Shown piece by piece: positions 1 through 8,700 of a stretch of DNA of 11,866 nt (position 1 is the first letter of the stretch; each line of letters begins with the position of its first letter). The DNA lies in contig JAIXRX010000060.1 in assembly GCA_027485005.1 (NCBI GenBank), forward strand, positions 1 to 11,866, in the 5' to 3' direction. Under the pieces are notes generated by a model, which did no database searches, was not told where the DNA came from, and was given only the letters and a program-made list of their open reading frames with translations. The stretch comes from Alphaproteobacteria bacterium (GTDB lineage: Bacteria > Pseudomonadota > Alphaproteobacteria > Rickettsiales > JAIXRX01). The translations under genes and the position numbers were made by a program.

Positions 1-5
1 GCAAA

Positions 6-54
6 AGCCATTAAAAAAGGCCTGCCCCAAAGGGGTAGGCCTTTTTTAATGGCT
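6..54 (-). terminator. Intrinsic terminator after tRNA-Asn, probably bidirectional
   Basis: Positions 6-23 and 37-54 are perfect inverted repeats of 18 bases. One mismatched position (24/36) follows, then four more G-C pairs (25-28 with 32-35) closing an AAA loop at 29-31. The GC-rich core (GGCCT plus CCCC) is flanked by six A on one side and six T on the other. Read on the minus strand it is a textbook Rho-independent terminator directly after the tRNA. Read on the plus strand it has the same form, so it could also end a transcript coming from left of the window. The outer seven pairs go beyond what a terminator needs and include the encoded CCA end of the tRNA at 50-52. Confidence 0.9.
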
Positions 55-124
55 CCGCGAGCTGGATTCGAACCAGCGACCATTCGATTAACAGTCGAAT
101 GCTCTACCGCTGAGCTATCGCGGA
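50..124 (-). tRNA. tRNA-Asn (anticodon GUU)
   Basis: The minus strand folds into a complete cloverleaf. The acceptor arm pairs TCCGCGA (118-124) with TCGCGGA (54-60). The D arm contains AGCTCAGCGGTAGAGC. The anticodon arm has stem ATTCG/CGAAT around the loop CTGTTAA, with anticodon GTT (plus strand aac at 90-92). The T arm carries GGTTCGAATCC. The discriminator base is G, as is usual for bacterial tRNA-Asn, and the CCA end is encoded at 50-52. It lies downstream of pelG on the same strand and directly before the terminator. The sequence resembles alphaproteobacterial tRNA-Asn from memory; no alignment was run. Confidence 0.98.
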
Positions 125-149
125 ACAACGTCTTACAACGTGGATTAGC

Positions 150-177
150 TTTCTACACAAGCAAACGCAGAATGCAA
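150..177 (-). promoter_or_regulatory. Weak candidate promoter for tRNA-Asn
   Basis: On the minus strand a TTGCAT box (172-177) and a TAGAAA box (150-155) are separated by 16 bases. They resemble the -35 and -10 elements of a housekeeping promoter, and transcription would start near 143, about 20 bases before the tRNA. The matches are four of six in each box and the spacing is slightly short. The -35 box overlaps one arm of the inverted repeat at 165-175. This is a suggestion only, and the tRNA may instead be transcribed with the pel operon. Confidence 0.22.
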
Positions 178-228
178 GCATGAAAATCATTTGTTTTCAC
201 TCTCGCATTCTGCGTGGCTTTTACGCAG
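165..228 (-). repeat. Overlapping inverted repeats in the pelG-tRNA gap
   Basis: Positions 165-175 (acgcagaatgc) and 205-215 (gcattctgcgt) are perfect 11-base inverted repeats. Between them lies a nested repeat, 181-186 (tgaaaa) with 194-199 (ttttca). The arm ctgcgt at 210-215 can also pair with acgcag at 223-228 across a 7-base loop. The two hairpins share bases, so they exclude each other. In the minus-strand transcript they would form in the 3' untranslated region of pelG. Only a three-U run follows the larger hairpin, so it is not a convincing intrinsic terminator. It could be a processing or transcript-stability element, or a weak attenuator; the sequence does not decide between them. 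Confidence 0.45.
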
Positions 229-245
229 CGCTCTGGCTTTACGCC

Positions 246-1706
246 TTATGCGTTCTGGTCATTGAACACTTGCAGATCTTTGTGCGTGTCATGCGCACCC
301 TTCAACTTCTCAAGGTCTACCTTATCCAGAATGACCGAGTTATTGTTGGAGATAAAGGCGTGATACGGAAGTTCACGGATATGCTCAAACAACACAATAG
401 CGGTCAGAATGAAGGTTAGCATTGATGACAGCATGTACCCTGCCCCGTAATATGGGAAATGGTAGTTGGTCATCACCACATAGGTCAGGAAGAGATTCGA
501 AAGGAAGAATGTCCCTTGAATATACAATACCGGACGGCGATGGTCGAAGTATGACAGAATAATGAGACCAAACAGCGCAAGCACCTGGAAGAATGAACCG
601 ATAACGCCCAGACGGAAAATACCGATTTGTGCGAAGTTGATGTTGAGCAGCGCAAAGATCTTTGCCGCAAGTACGATGCATAAGAATGCCACAACGCCTT
701 GCACAATCATCAGGTTGCGTGCACTATCTGTAATGCTGGTGATAATCGCTTTGTGATTCTCGCGGATACGATAGAGTGGCACATGACCCAAAATATCGTA
801 GTAGAATTTGCGATATTTCTCAAAGAAGTTGGTTTCCACGCTGAAGGTGAAGGTCGCCATTGCAGGAACAATCGTCAAATACGCAAAGAACATCGCCGAA
901 TCATAATCTGGATACATGCGCATTTTTGACGGCAGCAACCAGCTTTCTGGTGCAAACCACATTACCCATTTATCTACCCAGATCCCGGCGTTGTAGAATA
1001 CACCTGCCGCAGCCACTTCCCAATAACGACGGAAATAGTGACCCATCACGAAAGGCTTATCGAATTTATACGGATATTCAGAAAAGACTTTCGCAGCCAA
1101 AATAAATACAATCAAGCCCATGCCCATATTGAAGCCGTTGAGCATGCCGGTATCGCCAAATGGTTTGAGCAACAAGCCAGACAGCAAGGCCACAATCATC
1201 CCGAGCAGGAATGAGCGAGTAACGGTTTTATAGTCTTTCAGTGCCGTTAAGAACACGCTGAGCAACCACACCGCCGTGTTGAGGAACAAGTTAGCAAAGG
1301 CGCTCAAACGCATCGCTTGGGTGAGTTCCGTGTAATAAAACCAGAACCACACTGCAAAAGGCAGCTGCAATGCAATCAGAATAATCAAACTACCAATCAT
1401 GATGCTTGGTGTTTTGGTCACGTCTTGGAAGTGCATGTAATCCGCCATATAGCGAATAATCACCATGTACACCGCCGCCGAAATCACCAGCGAGAAAGAG
1501 AAGTTATAAATAATCACTGCACGGAAGTTGATCATCTCGTTTTGCGCAAAGTTAGACGCATACAAAACCGTGATACCCACCAGAGCAATCACCACAAACA
1601 GTGAAGGGCCTACGGTGGCGAACGCCGCATGTATAAACGCACGCGCCACGCCAAGTAGGTCGTCTTTACGAGCCAGGGTGCGAAGTGTAAAACCAATACC
1701 AGCCAT
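246..1706 (-). CDS. pelG: PelG, polytopic inner-membrane protein for Pel polysaccharide translocation
   Basis: The 486-residue protein is hydrophobic along nearly its whole length, with about twelve predicted membrane segments. It belongs to the MOP flippase-like superfamily in the manner of PelG. The N-terminus MAGIGFTLRTL is characteristic of PelG and supports the chosen ATG. An AAGGA ribosome site (1715-1719) sits 8 bases upstream of that ATG. In the known system PelG is thought to carry the growing Pel chain across the inner membrane, working with PelD, PelE and the polymerase PelF. It is the last gene of the operon, 37 bases after pelF. At 486 residues it is somewhat longer than the Pseudomonas aeruginosa protein (about 456). 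Part of the excess is a charged tail after the last membrane segment, about residues 455-486. The family call is secure; the transport mechanism is inferred from the family. Confidence 0.95.
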   Translation of the reverse strand: MAGIGFTLRTLARKDDLLGVARAFIHAAFATVGPSLFVVIALVGITVLYASNFAQNEMINFRAVIIYNFSFSLVISAAVYMVIIRYMADYMHFQDVTKTPSIMIGSLIILIALQLPFAVWFWFYYTELTQAMRLSAFANLFLNTAVWLLSVFLTALKDYKTVTRSFLLGMIVALLSGLLLKPFGDTGMLNGFNMGMGLIVFILAAKVFSEYPYKFDKPFVMGHYFRRYWEVAAAGVFYNAGIWVDKWVMWFAPESWLLPSKMRMYPDYDSAMFFAYLTIVPAMATFTFSVETNFFEKYRKFYYDILGHVPLYRIRENHKAIITSITDSARNLMIVQGVVAFLCIVLAAKIFALLNINFAQIGIFRLGVIGSFFQVLALFGLIILSYFDHRRPVLYIQGTFFLSNLFLTYVVMTNYHFPYYGAGYMLSSMLTFILTAIVLFEHIRELPYHAFISNNNSVILDKVDLEKLKGAHDTHKDLQVFNDQNA

Positions 1707-1743
1707 GTTTTTATTCCTTGTTGGTTATCTTATCGTCAAGCCA

Positions 1744-3219
1744 CTATGCTGCTTTTAACACGCTGTCATACAGCGCCTTATATGCAATATATTGGTCTTC
1801 TTTGTTATAATATTGATTAATGCGCGCCTTAATAGCTTTGCTGCATGACTGGTAATATTCATAATCGGTCAGTAGTTGTAAGGTGGCAGCAGCCAAAGCG
1901 CCTGGGTTAGCCAATGGCACAATCGCGCCCCCTGCCCCCAAACGTGGTGATTCGTTTTTGCGACCCAAAATAAGTTCACGGCATGAGCCCACATCAGTTG
2001 CAATCAACGGAATACCGACGGCACCCGCTTCAAGCAGAACCAACGGTTGCGCTTCTGAAATCGACGAAAGCACCACCACATCCACCATGTTAAGATATTG
2101 GGTCACGTCCACTTGGCCAGTGAATTCCACCACATGCTCCAAGCCCAAACCCTCTACCATCTGTTTGCACTCGCGGAAATAATCAGGATCCTCATCTGCA
2201 CCGCCGATGACTAATGCACGCAAATCAGGAATACGATCGCTAAGATTAGCCATCGCACGCAAATAGGTTTTAACGTCTTTAATTGGTACCACACGGGCAA
2301 TCAATGCCACCGTTGGACGTTCATGGGCATCCAGCGAAATCGCACCAAAACGCTGAGTATCAATCCCGTTTGGAATGATTTGCAGTTTTTCAACCGCTGC
2401 GCCATCTTCCAATTGAGGAATCTGGTTGCCTTCAAACTGCGTAATGATTTTGTCGGCCGCTTCATAGCAAATGCGAGAGAAGCTGCTGAAGCTATCCGCC
2501 CAGAAATCACGAAGGTTGCGGCGGGTACTATCAATGGTCAGCGCTTTGCTGGTCGTTTCTTCCAGCCAATCCGCTGAAGCAATTTCAATGCGGCGCTCAT
2601 TGGTGTAAATACCATGCTCGGTCAACACCATCGGGCGGCCCGTTTGCAGTTTGGCACGCGCGGCAAACAAGCCCGCATAGCCGGTGCAAAGTGTATGGTA
2701 GCTTCGTGCTGGAGGAACGTCCGCCAACATGAGCGACAATAAGCCCCCCACCATCGCACGCCACGACCAGAAATAATCGATCATCGACGCTTCAGGATAT
2801 TCTTCCTCATACATTTCCTTAATCAGCTCCCACGCTGAACGACTATTCATGACGGAACCAAAGCCAAGGCCCGGATTGCGTTTAAATACATCATTTAACT
2901 GGCGGTATGGTTCAATGCCTGCACCTTTGATGATTTGCGCGAGTGGCTCGTGAATTTGCGCCATCAAATCATCCGCAGCAGAGCGGCTGAGTTCCTTACC
3001 TTCTGGCATGTCATGCAAGAAAATATTGGTGATGCCCAGCACGTTAGAAGGGATTTGGAATTTCAACTCTGGCACAAAATCTTTTGGTAGAATGCACACT
3101 ACATGAAAGGTCAAATGCGATTGGCGCTGAATTAATTCATGCGTCCAGTTCGCAACACCACCCACCACATACGGGTATGTTCCTTCAACAATCAGACAAA
3201 TATCAACTTCGCGGTTCAT
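1744..3219 (-). CDS. pelF: PelF, cytoplasmic GT4-family glycosyltransferase (Pel polymerase)
   Basis: The protein has 491 residues, close to the roughly 507 of P. aeruginosa PelF, with a two-domain GT-B architecture. The N-terminal domain opens with the PelF signature EGTYPYVVGGV (residues 12-22) and carries TEHGIYT around His202. The C-terminal GT4 domain has PNGID (Pro283, Asn284) and the retaining-transferase EX7E motif, Glu389 and Glu397, in EAQPLVLLE. PelF is soluble and uses a UDP-sugar (UDP-GlcNAc/GalNAc type) to build the Pel chain at the inner membrane with PelD, PelE and PelG. The start is 5 bases after the pelE stop, so the ribosome site (a GGGGG stretch) lies inside the end of pelE, which suggests translational coupling. 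No motif looks damaged and the enzyme appears functional. The exact donor sugar in this organism cannot be read from sequence. Confidence 0.96.
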   Translation of the reverse strand: MNREVDICLIVEGTYPYVVGGVANWTHELIQRQSHLTFHVVCILPKDFVPELKFQIPSNVLGITNIFLHDMPEGKELSRSAADDLMAQIHEPLAQIIKGAGIEPYRQLNDVFKRNPGLGFGSVMNSRSAWELIKEMYEEEYPEASMIDYFWSWRAMVGGLLSLMLADVPPARSYHTLCTGYAGLFAARAKLQTGRPMVLTEHGIYTNERRIEIASADWLEETTSKALTIDSTRRNLRDFWADSFSSFSRICYEAADKIITQFEGNQIPQLEDGAAVEKLQIIPNGIDTQRFGAISLDAHERPTVALIARVVPIKDVKTYLRAMANLSDRIPDLRALVIGGADEDPDYFRECKQMVEGLGLEHVVEFTGQVDVTQYLNMVDVVVLSSISEAQPLVLLEAGAVGIPLIATDVGSCRELILGRKNESPRLGAGGAIVPLANPGALAAATLQLLTDYEYYQSCSKAIKARINQYYNKEDQYIAYKALYDSVLKAA

Positions 3220-3224
3220 GGTTC

Positions 3225-4355
3225 TTACGCCCCCTGATTAACGGTGGGAGCACGGCGGCCACCCGACCATAGGAAAATTGCTTCAGCCAAGGCTGGCTGT
3301 TCATTTTGCAATGCATTCAAATCCACTGGGGTATGCATCACAGCATCACGCAGACGGGCATATTGCCCAGAATTATATAAGCATTCCAGATACCAGATTT
3401 TCATGTTTGTGCTGTTATAGCCTTGATCCATAGAAGACTTAAACCAGTCCGCCCCTTCGGTATAAAGACCAGCACGCACCAGCAAACGCCCTACTTTCAA
3501 ACGCGCATCCGCATCATTCGGTTGGAGTGCCAGATATTCAATATAATGCTCACGCGCACGCTCGCGGTTTTGCACCTCACGGTAAGGGTCAAGCAAGCCA
3601 GTGAAGGCATACGCATCATAGTGATCCGCCAAGGCTTTTTTCGCCACCGCATTGCGTGGATGTTTTTTCACTAAGGCCTGCAGCGTCACCAAATGGTCGT
3701 GGAAAGTGCCCTCGATTTTGTTGATGGCGGTTGCAGCTTGTACACGAATCGTGTTGCTGTGATCTTCCAATGCTTTTTTGAGCGCAGGTGCGAAAATAGG
3801 GTCAAACATCGTGGTCATACGCGCAAGCGCCACGCGCTTTTGCTTTTCTGAACCCACCGCCATCACATCCAAAAATGGCATGACGCTGTAGTTTTTCGGA
3901 TTCTCGTCGCGTCCTAATACCAAGTCGTCATTAATTTGTTCTGACAAAGTGGAATCACGGAATGGAAAAATCGAATAAAACCATTCTTTGAATGGTAGTG
4001 CAAAACGATAGAAGAAAATAGAGAGCAGCGCGCTGAGGAATGCTCCAAGCGAGCCAATCACTCCCACCACCGCCGACATCACCAACAGCAAATAAGCATA
4101 GCGGGTATCCACTCCTGCTATTTTCTGTGCTTTGGCATAAAGGTAAGTAATAAACAGCAACACCGCATGAATGATAACAAACAAAAACGCACTTTGGCCT
4201 TTGGCAATCAACCAGAAAAGGTTAAGACCGTGCGCCACCGATAATACTAAGGACACAACCATAAAAACAGGCAGCCCAACAATAGATTGATGGTATAATT
4301 CGTGAATATCTGGTGGAGCCAGAAGTTCCTGTACAGATTCAGAATGCTTCAGCAT
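3225..4355 (-). CDS. pelE: PelE, inner-membrane protein with HEAT-like and TPR repeats
   Basis: The 376-residue protein has two or three membrane segments near the N-terminus, about residues 25-51, 55-74 and 86-116. After a linker, residues about 165-215 form helical pairs that look like HEAT or PBS-type repeats (EKQKRVALARM, IRVQAATAINKIE). TPR-like helices follow to about residue 350 (AREHYIEYLALQPND, GLYTEGADWF). Membrane anchor plus TPR region, position between pelD and pelF, and size identify it as PelE (about 329 residues in P. aeruginosa). PelE is held to work with PelD in organising PelF and PelG into the synthase complex. The ATG has a good AAGGGGA ribosome site (4364-4370) 8 bases upstream, 29 bases after pelD. 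PelE is the least conserved Pel protein, so the call leans on gene order and topology. Confidence 0.87.
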   Translation of the reverse strand: MLKHSESVQELLAPPDIHELYHQSIVGLPVFMVVSLVLSVAHGLNLFWLIAKGQSAFLFVIIHAVLLFITYLYAKAQKIAGVDTRYAYLLLVMSAVVGVIGSLGAFLSALLSIFFYRFALPFKEWFYSIFPFRDSTLSEQINDDLVLGRDENPKNYSVMPFLDVMAVGSEKQKRVALARMTTMFDPIFAPALKKALEDHSNTIRVQAATAINKIEGTFHDHLVTLQALVKKHPRNAVAKKALADHYDAYAFTGLLDPYREVQNRERAREHYIEYLALQPNDADARLKVGRLLVRAGLYTEGADWFKSSMDQGYNSTNMKIWYLECLYNSGQYARLRDAVMHTPVDLNALQNEQPALAEAIFLWSGGRRAPTVNQGA

Positions 4356-4384
4356 GTGCTGTTTCCCCTTTGTCTAATGTGCGC

Positions 4385-5731
4385 TTAGGCAACTTCATGA
4401 ATATTCTGGATCGCGTAGCTGAAATCAACACCGCGCAAACGCTCTGGCAAACGCTGAGCAATCGCTTGCTTAATACGTCCCAACACGATTTCTGTGCCCG
4501 CACGATTAGTCGCTGGCAGCATAATAGAATATTCAACACCGGTTTTATGGTAGTCAAAAGCTAAGTCGACAGCGCGCAATACATCATTCACTGCACTACC
4601 CAGAGTACGAGCCACAATCACGCGCTCTTCCTCAGTCAGGTTATTGGAATTGGCCAACGACACCACAATCATATTCACGTCAAACTTCAAACGACGCGCC
4701 AAGGCCGTAATGTAATCCACATAACGCTGGAAATAGCTGAAGGTCATCAGATTGTGATCAGGATTATAGACCGTATCCGCTTTTGCTTCTTGATATTTAC
4801 GCGCATTCACCAGCGCCATTGCCACCCATTCACAAATCGTTGAGAAGGTTTCAATCGTAGTCAGGTTCAATTCCAAGAAACCAAGTTTCTCGATTTTCAG
4901 CATCCCAACAATCTCGCCAGTTTCACGGGCAAATAACGGGCCAGCCATCACACCTTGTCCATGCAGGCTACGCTCAAGATCCGTATTCGCCACATGCAAG
5001 ATTTCTTGTTTACCGATGATGGATTTATACAAATCGCTATCGGCATCAATGCGACGCAACAAGCCGTCCTGTTCACGCCAGCCGTGGGTTACGGTTGGGG
5101 TTAAGCCGTCTTTATTGAGCAACCAGATAGAGTATTTTTCTGGGTTGAGTACCGAGCCAATGATTTCCTGCACACCATGCAATACTTCGGTAGGGTGCAG
5201 TTTTTCGATTTCTTTTGCCGCGCGATACGCCGCTAAAGTGCTGCGGAATTGACCCGCAATACGCAACTCCAAACGCTCTTTCAAACCACGCACGCGCTCG
5301 TAAGCGGTAGCAATAGTGTTTTCACGTTCGGTTGCCTCAGCCAGATGACTGCGCAATTCATTGCGTTCACGCACATGGCGCAAACGAAGCTCGCCCAATG
5401 CCACCGCAGCCAAAAGCCACAAGATTGGGTTCTTCATCACCACATATAAATAGGCATAGCGATCCTGATCGATCATTTGCTCTGGCATATTGCCAAGTAA
5501 TAAAACAATCGAAGAAATCAGCGCCGCAAAAACACCTTCAGCGGTACCATATTGCACCGTAACCAAAAGCACAGCCACCCAGAATGGATGTGGCGACCAG
5601 TCAAAATAGCGATTGCCAGACAAGACGGGCGAAAGCAGCAGCAATACCCCGATAATGATAGCAACTTCGACCACCGCAATTGCGCGGATGCCGAAAATTT
5701 TTCTCACATCATCTTGTTGTTCTTGGTACAT
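4385..5731 (-). CDS. pelD: PelD, inner-membrane cyclic di-GMP receptor (GAF plus degenerate GGDEF)
   Basis: The 448-residue protein matches the usual PelD size (about 455). Hydrophobic segments at about residues 17-37, 50-80 (two) and 92-114 give a four-helix membrane domain. A charged helical linker likely to form a coiled coil spans about 116-165. A GAF domain follows at about 180-317 (GPLFARETGEIVGMLKIEK), then a GGDEF-like domain at about 325-445. The active-site motif is degenerate (TGVEY, residues 397-401), so it should not make cyclic di-GMP. The binding motif RxxD is kept as RAVD at residues 386-389, the counterpart of R367/D370 in P. aeruginosa. R419 or R410 may match the further ligand-contacting arginine. 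Binding of cyclic di-GMP would switch on polymer synthesis post-translationally. The ATG has an AAAGGAC ribosome site, with AGGA 8 bases upstream. The gene follows pelB directly. Confidence 0.95.
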   Translation of the reverse strand: MYQEQQDDVRKIFGIRAIAVVEVAIIIGVLLLLSPVLSGNRYFDWSPHPFWVAVLLVTVQYGTAEGVFAALISSIVLLLGNMPEQMIDQDRYAYLYVVMKNPILWLLAAVALGELRLRHVRERNELRSHLAEATERENTIATAYERVRGLKERLELRIAGQFRSTLAAYRAAKEIEKLHPTEVLHGVQEIIGSVLNPEKYSIWLLNKDGLTPTVTHGWREQDGLLRRIDADSDLYKSIIGKQEILHVANTDLERSLHGQGVMAGPLFARETGEIVGMLKIEKLGFLELNLTTIETFSTICEWVAMALVNARKYQEAKADTVYNPDHNLMTFSYFQRYVDYITALARRLKFDVNMIVVSLANSNNLTEEERVIVARTLGSAVNDVLRAVDLAFDYHKTGVEYSIMLPATNRAGTEIVLGRIKQAIAQRLPERLRGVDFSYAIQNIHEVA

Positions 5732-5767
5732 AAGTTCTGTCCTTTGAAGTTAAGTATTGCTGTTAGA

Positions 5768-8700
5768 TTAGAATCGATACATCAGATAACCACCTGCGCG
5801 CACCAGATCGGTGTCACCCACGGCGTTACCGCTACCACCCAGCAAGCCGTAGCCTGCACGGAATTGAGCCTGTAACCTGTTATCATACATATCATGCGTT
5901 AAACGACCTTCGACAAATGGGCCATGTTGCCCCAGACGGTTCACCGCATACCCAGCGGAACCATCCACACGGGTATCTTCGGTAAGGTCTTTGCCAGCAA
6001 TCACTGACAAGTTGTGAATCTCACGGCTATCAATTTGCATGAGCGTATATTGCTCACCGGTTGCATCACGACCTAGATCCTCATCCAAACGGTATTCAGC
6101 ATCCAAACCATAACCAAGGGCCAAATAATATGGCTCGGTGACGAGGTTACGAACAATCTGACCACCAAAGGTTGCCGTTTTCATCACATCATCTGCCGTT
6201 TTAACGCTGTAATTATTGTAAGCAGCATGGGTTGAAATTGACCAGTTATCATTGATACGCGCCGATTGAGTGAAGCCCAAACGATCACGCACCGCGTCAT
6301 CCAATGCGCCTTCAAAGAAGTCCCAGGTTGGTTTTTTCCAGTCGGCATGCAGTTCTGTTTCACCAAGCGCACTCAAGAAGGCATAGCCCACACCAAAACC
6401 AATTCGGTCATTATTGGCATATAAAGACGCACGGTAAATGTCGGAATTATCCGCCCAGTAACGCAAATCAATCGCACCTTTTTGTTTGTCGTCTTCAAAG
6501 TTACCTAAACGGCCGTCCGAACGACGCACACCATTGGTTTCAATGTTAGCGTTATGAATGTCAAACGACAGATCAACTTTCTCCGTTAAATCAGCACGAC
6601 CAGAAAGCGTGGTGTGATTCATCGTATTTTCGCCAATCGCGAGATATTCGTAATCCAACTTCACATGCTGGGCATGCAACAACCAGATATCACGACGAAG
6701 TGACGCAATGTCCTCGTTTTTCGGATTGATAGCAGCGGCACGGTCAAGCAAACCCATGGCACGTTTCCAACGCCCCGCATAGTTTTGCGCATTAGCCGTA
6801 AAGCCCAAGCGTTGAATGTCGTTATCATATTCTGGTGCAATCGCATCCAGACGTGCAATGGCCGCACCCGCTTTACCGGTTTCTAAATCCACACGGGCAT
6901 TGAGCAATTGATAACGCAAATCGAGATCTTTTTGCAGTTTCGCATCGGTGCGTATGTCGTTACGTTTGGTAATCAGATAGCCATTGCTTGCTGGTACCAA
7001 CGCCAATTGATTTGGATAGGTGGCACCAATCAATACGCGGTCATAACCTTCGGTGCTATAAGCCACCCAATCATGACGTTTGATGTTTTGTGGATTCACA
7101 AAAGCATCACGCGCTTTTTTGCTTTTAAATTTCAGCAGCACTTCGCTACCGTTGCTGAAGAAGCGATAGCCTTCCAGCTCATTCGCAGGCACTTGAATAG
7201 CGGTGCTTGGCGCATCATAGTTCGTTGCCGCAGGCGTTGAACCTTGATCCGCTTTAAGCACATCACGCGCTTCAGCATAACGCTTAGATTCAATCAATGT
7301 GCTCGCAAAATCGGCGCGCACCAAACGGTCTTCCGGATGACGTGATACTAATTCACGGAAAGTCGCAAGGCCACCATCAAGATTGCCCAAGCGCACCATC
7401 GACTGCACCGCTTTCGATTCCATGTCCATATTGCGGTTAGGGCTTGCAATCACGATATCGAGCGCTCGTTGATAGTAGGCATTCGCTTGCTCAAATTTTT
7501 TCTCGCGACGCAACATCTCAGCTTGATAGAAGTAGGCTTGATAATCTTCTTTATCAATATACTGATATTCCGCCGTATGTTTTTGGTTCAAATAATTGCC
7601 CAAATAAACACCCGCTTCAGAATAATCAGCTTGGGCGTAGGACGCCAAACCAAGCACGCGCAGCGCTTCTTGATCATCCGGTGACATTTCTGCCAAGCGC
7701 ATGAAGGCTTGCTCCGCCACTGCTGGTTGGCCAGATGCACGCGTCGCACGGCCAAGTTCACGCAATAACGTTGGGTTATTTGACGCAATCAACGCATCGG
7801 TCAGGGCTGGGTTTGGTTCATTCAAATAACCAAGCGCCAACAGGCTTTGCATATATTTACGCGCCGCACGCTCATCCTGCAAAATCAGGCTGTCGGAATT
7901 CACATAAGACACAAATTCTTCCGCACCCGATTGATTGAGGAGCTTATTCATCCACCATTCACGTTGCGTCCCGCTTGATGCTTGAACACGCGAACCAATC
8001 CATGCCAGCTGCTCTTCGCTTAGGCGTGGGCCCCAAAGATACAAGAGCTGCTGCACTTCTTCGCTATCTGCAGGTGCGTTCGCTGCCAATTCAGAGAAAA
8101 TACCCGTGGCATCTGCCGTGTAGCCTTGATTCAATAAAGCATAGGCAATCTGGCGTTTTACTTTAGCCGAAGTGCCTGGCTGGCTGGCCAGCTGCAAGCG
8201 CATCTGACGTGCTTCTTCAGTTTTGCCTTGCTTGTCAAGGTTGGACGTATACACATCCACCCATTGTCCACCCAAGGTTTGCGCATATTGTTTAATATAT
8301 GGCATCGCAATATCAGAACGGCCCGCTTGAATAAGTGTATAAACCATCGCCAAGCGCTTACGCTCAGAGATATTGCTCTTCAAATGCGCTGCCGCATAAT
8401 CAGTCAATTCACGACGAATCGCAGGATCAGTTTTCGACAATTTCATCAGCAAGTAGAAGTAGTTGTCTTCGTCTTGCGCCGAACGATTTTTCTGTTCACG
8501 CAGAATTTTCATCGCGTCAGAATTACGGCCAGATTGCAAGTAAGAGGTCACCACATAATTGCGGCTATCATCACCTGGGAAGCGTTCGTACAAACGCTCT
8601 GCAATAGATGCCTGAGTAGCGTAGGCTTTGCCGGTGCCTGCCAAGAAATACAAATCCTTAAGGTCACCTTCAGCGATTTCTTTGGTATTATCCAACCATG

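Noticed and set aside
50..124. tRNA-Asn as attachment site of an island carrying the pel operon
   Set aside because: Elements usually integrate at the tRNA 3' end, which here faces left, away from pel. No integrase gene or duplicated tRNA 3' fragment is visible in the window.
125..141. Seven-base direct repeat acaacgt (125-131 and 135-141) just upstream of the tRNA
   Set aside because: It is too short and isolated to assign a role. It could be part of the tRNA leader but nothing else supports that.
180..419. A 79-codon open frame on the plus strand starting in the tRNA-pelG gap
   Set aside because: Most of it is antisense to the end of pelG, no ribosome site precedes the ATG (gaatgcaagcatg), and its hydrophobic look mirrors the PelG membrane region.
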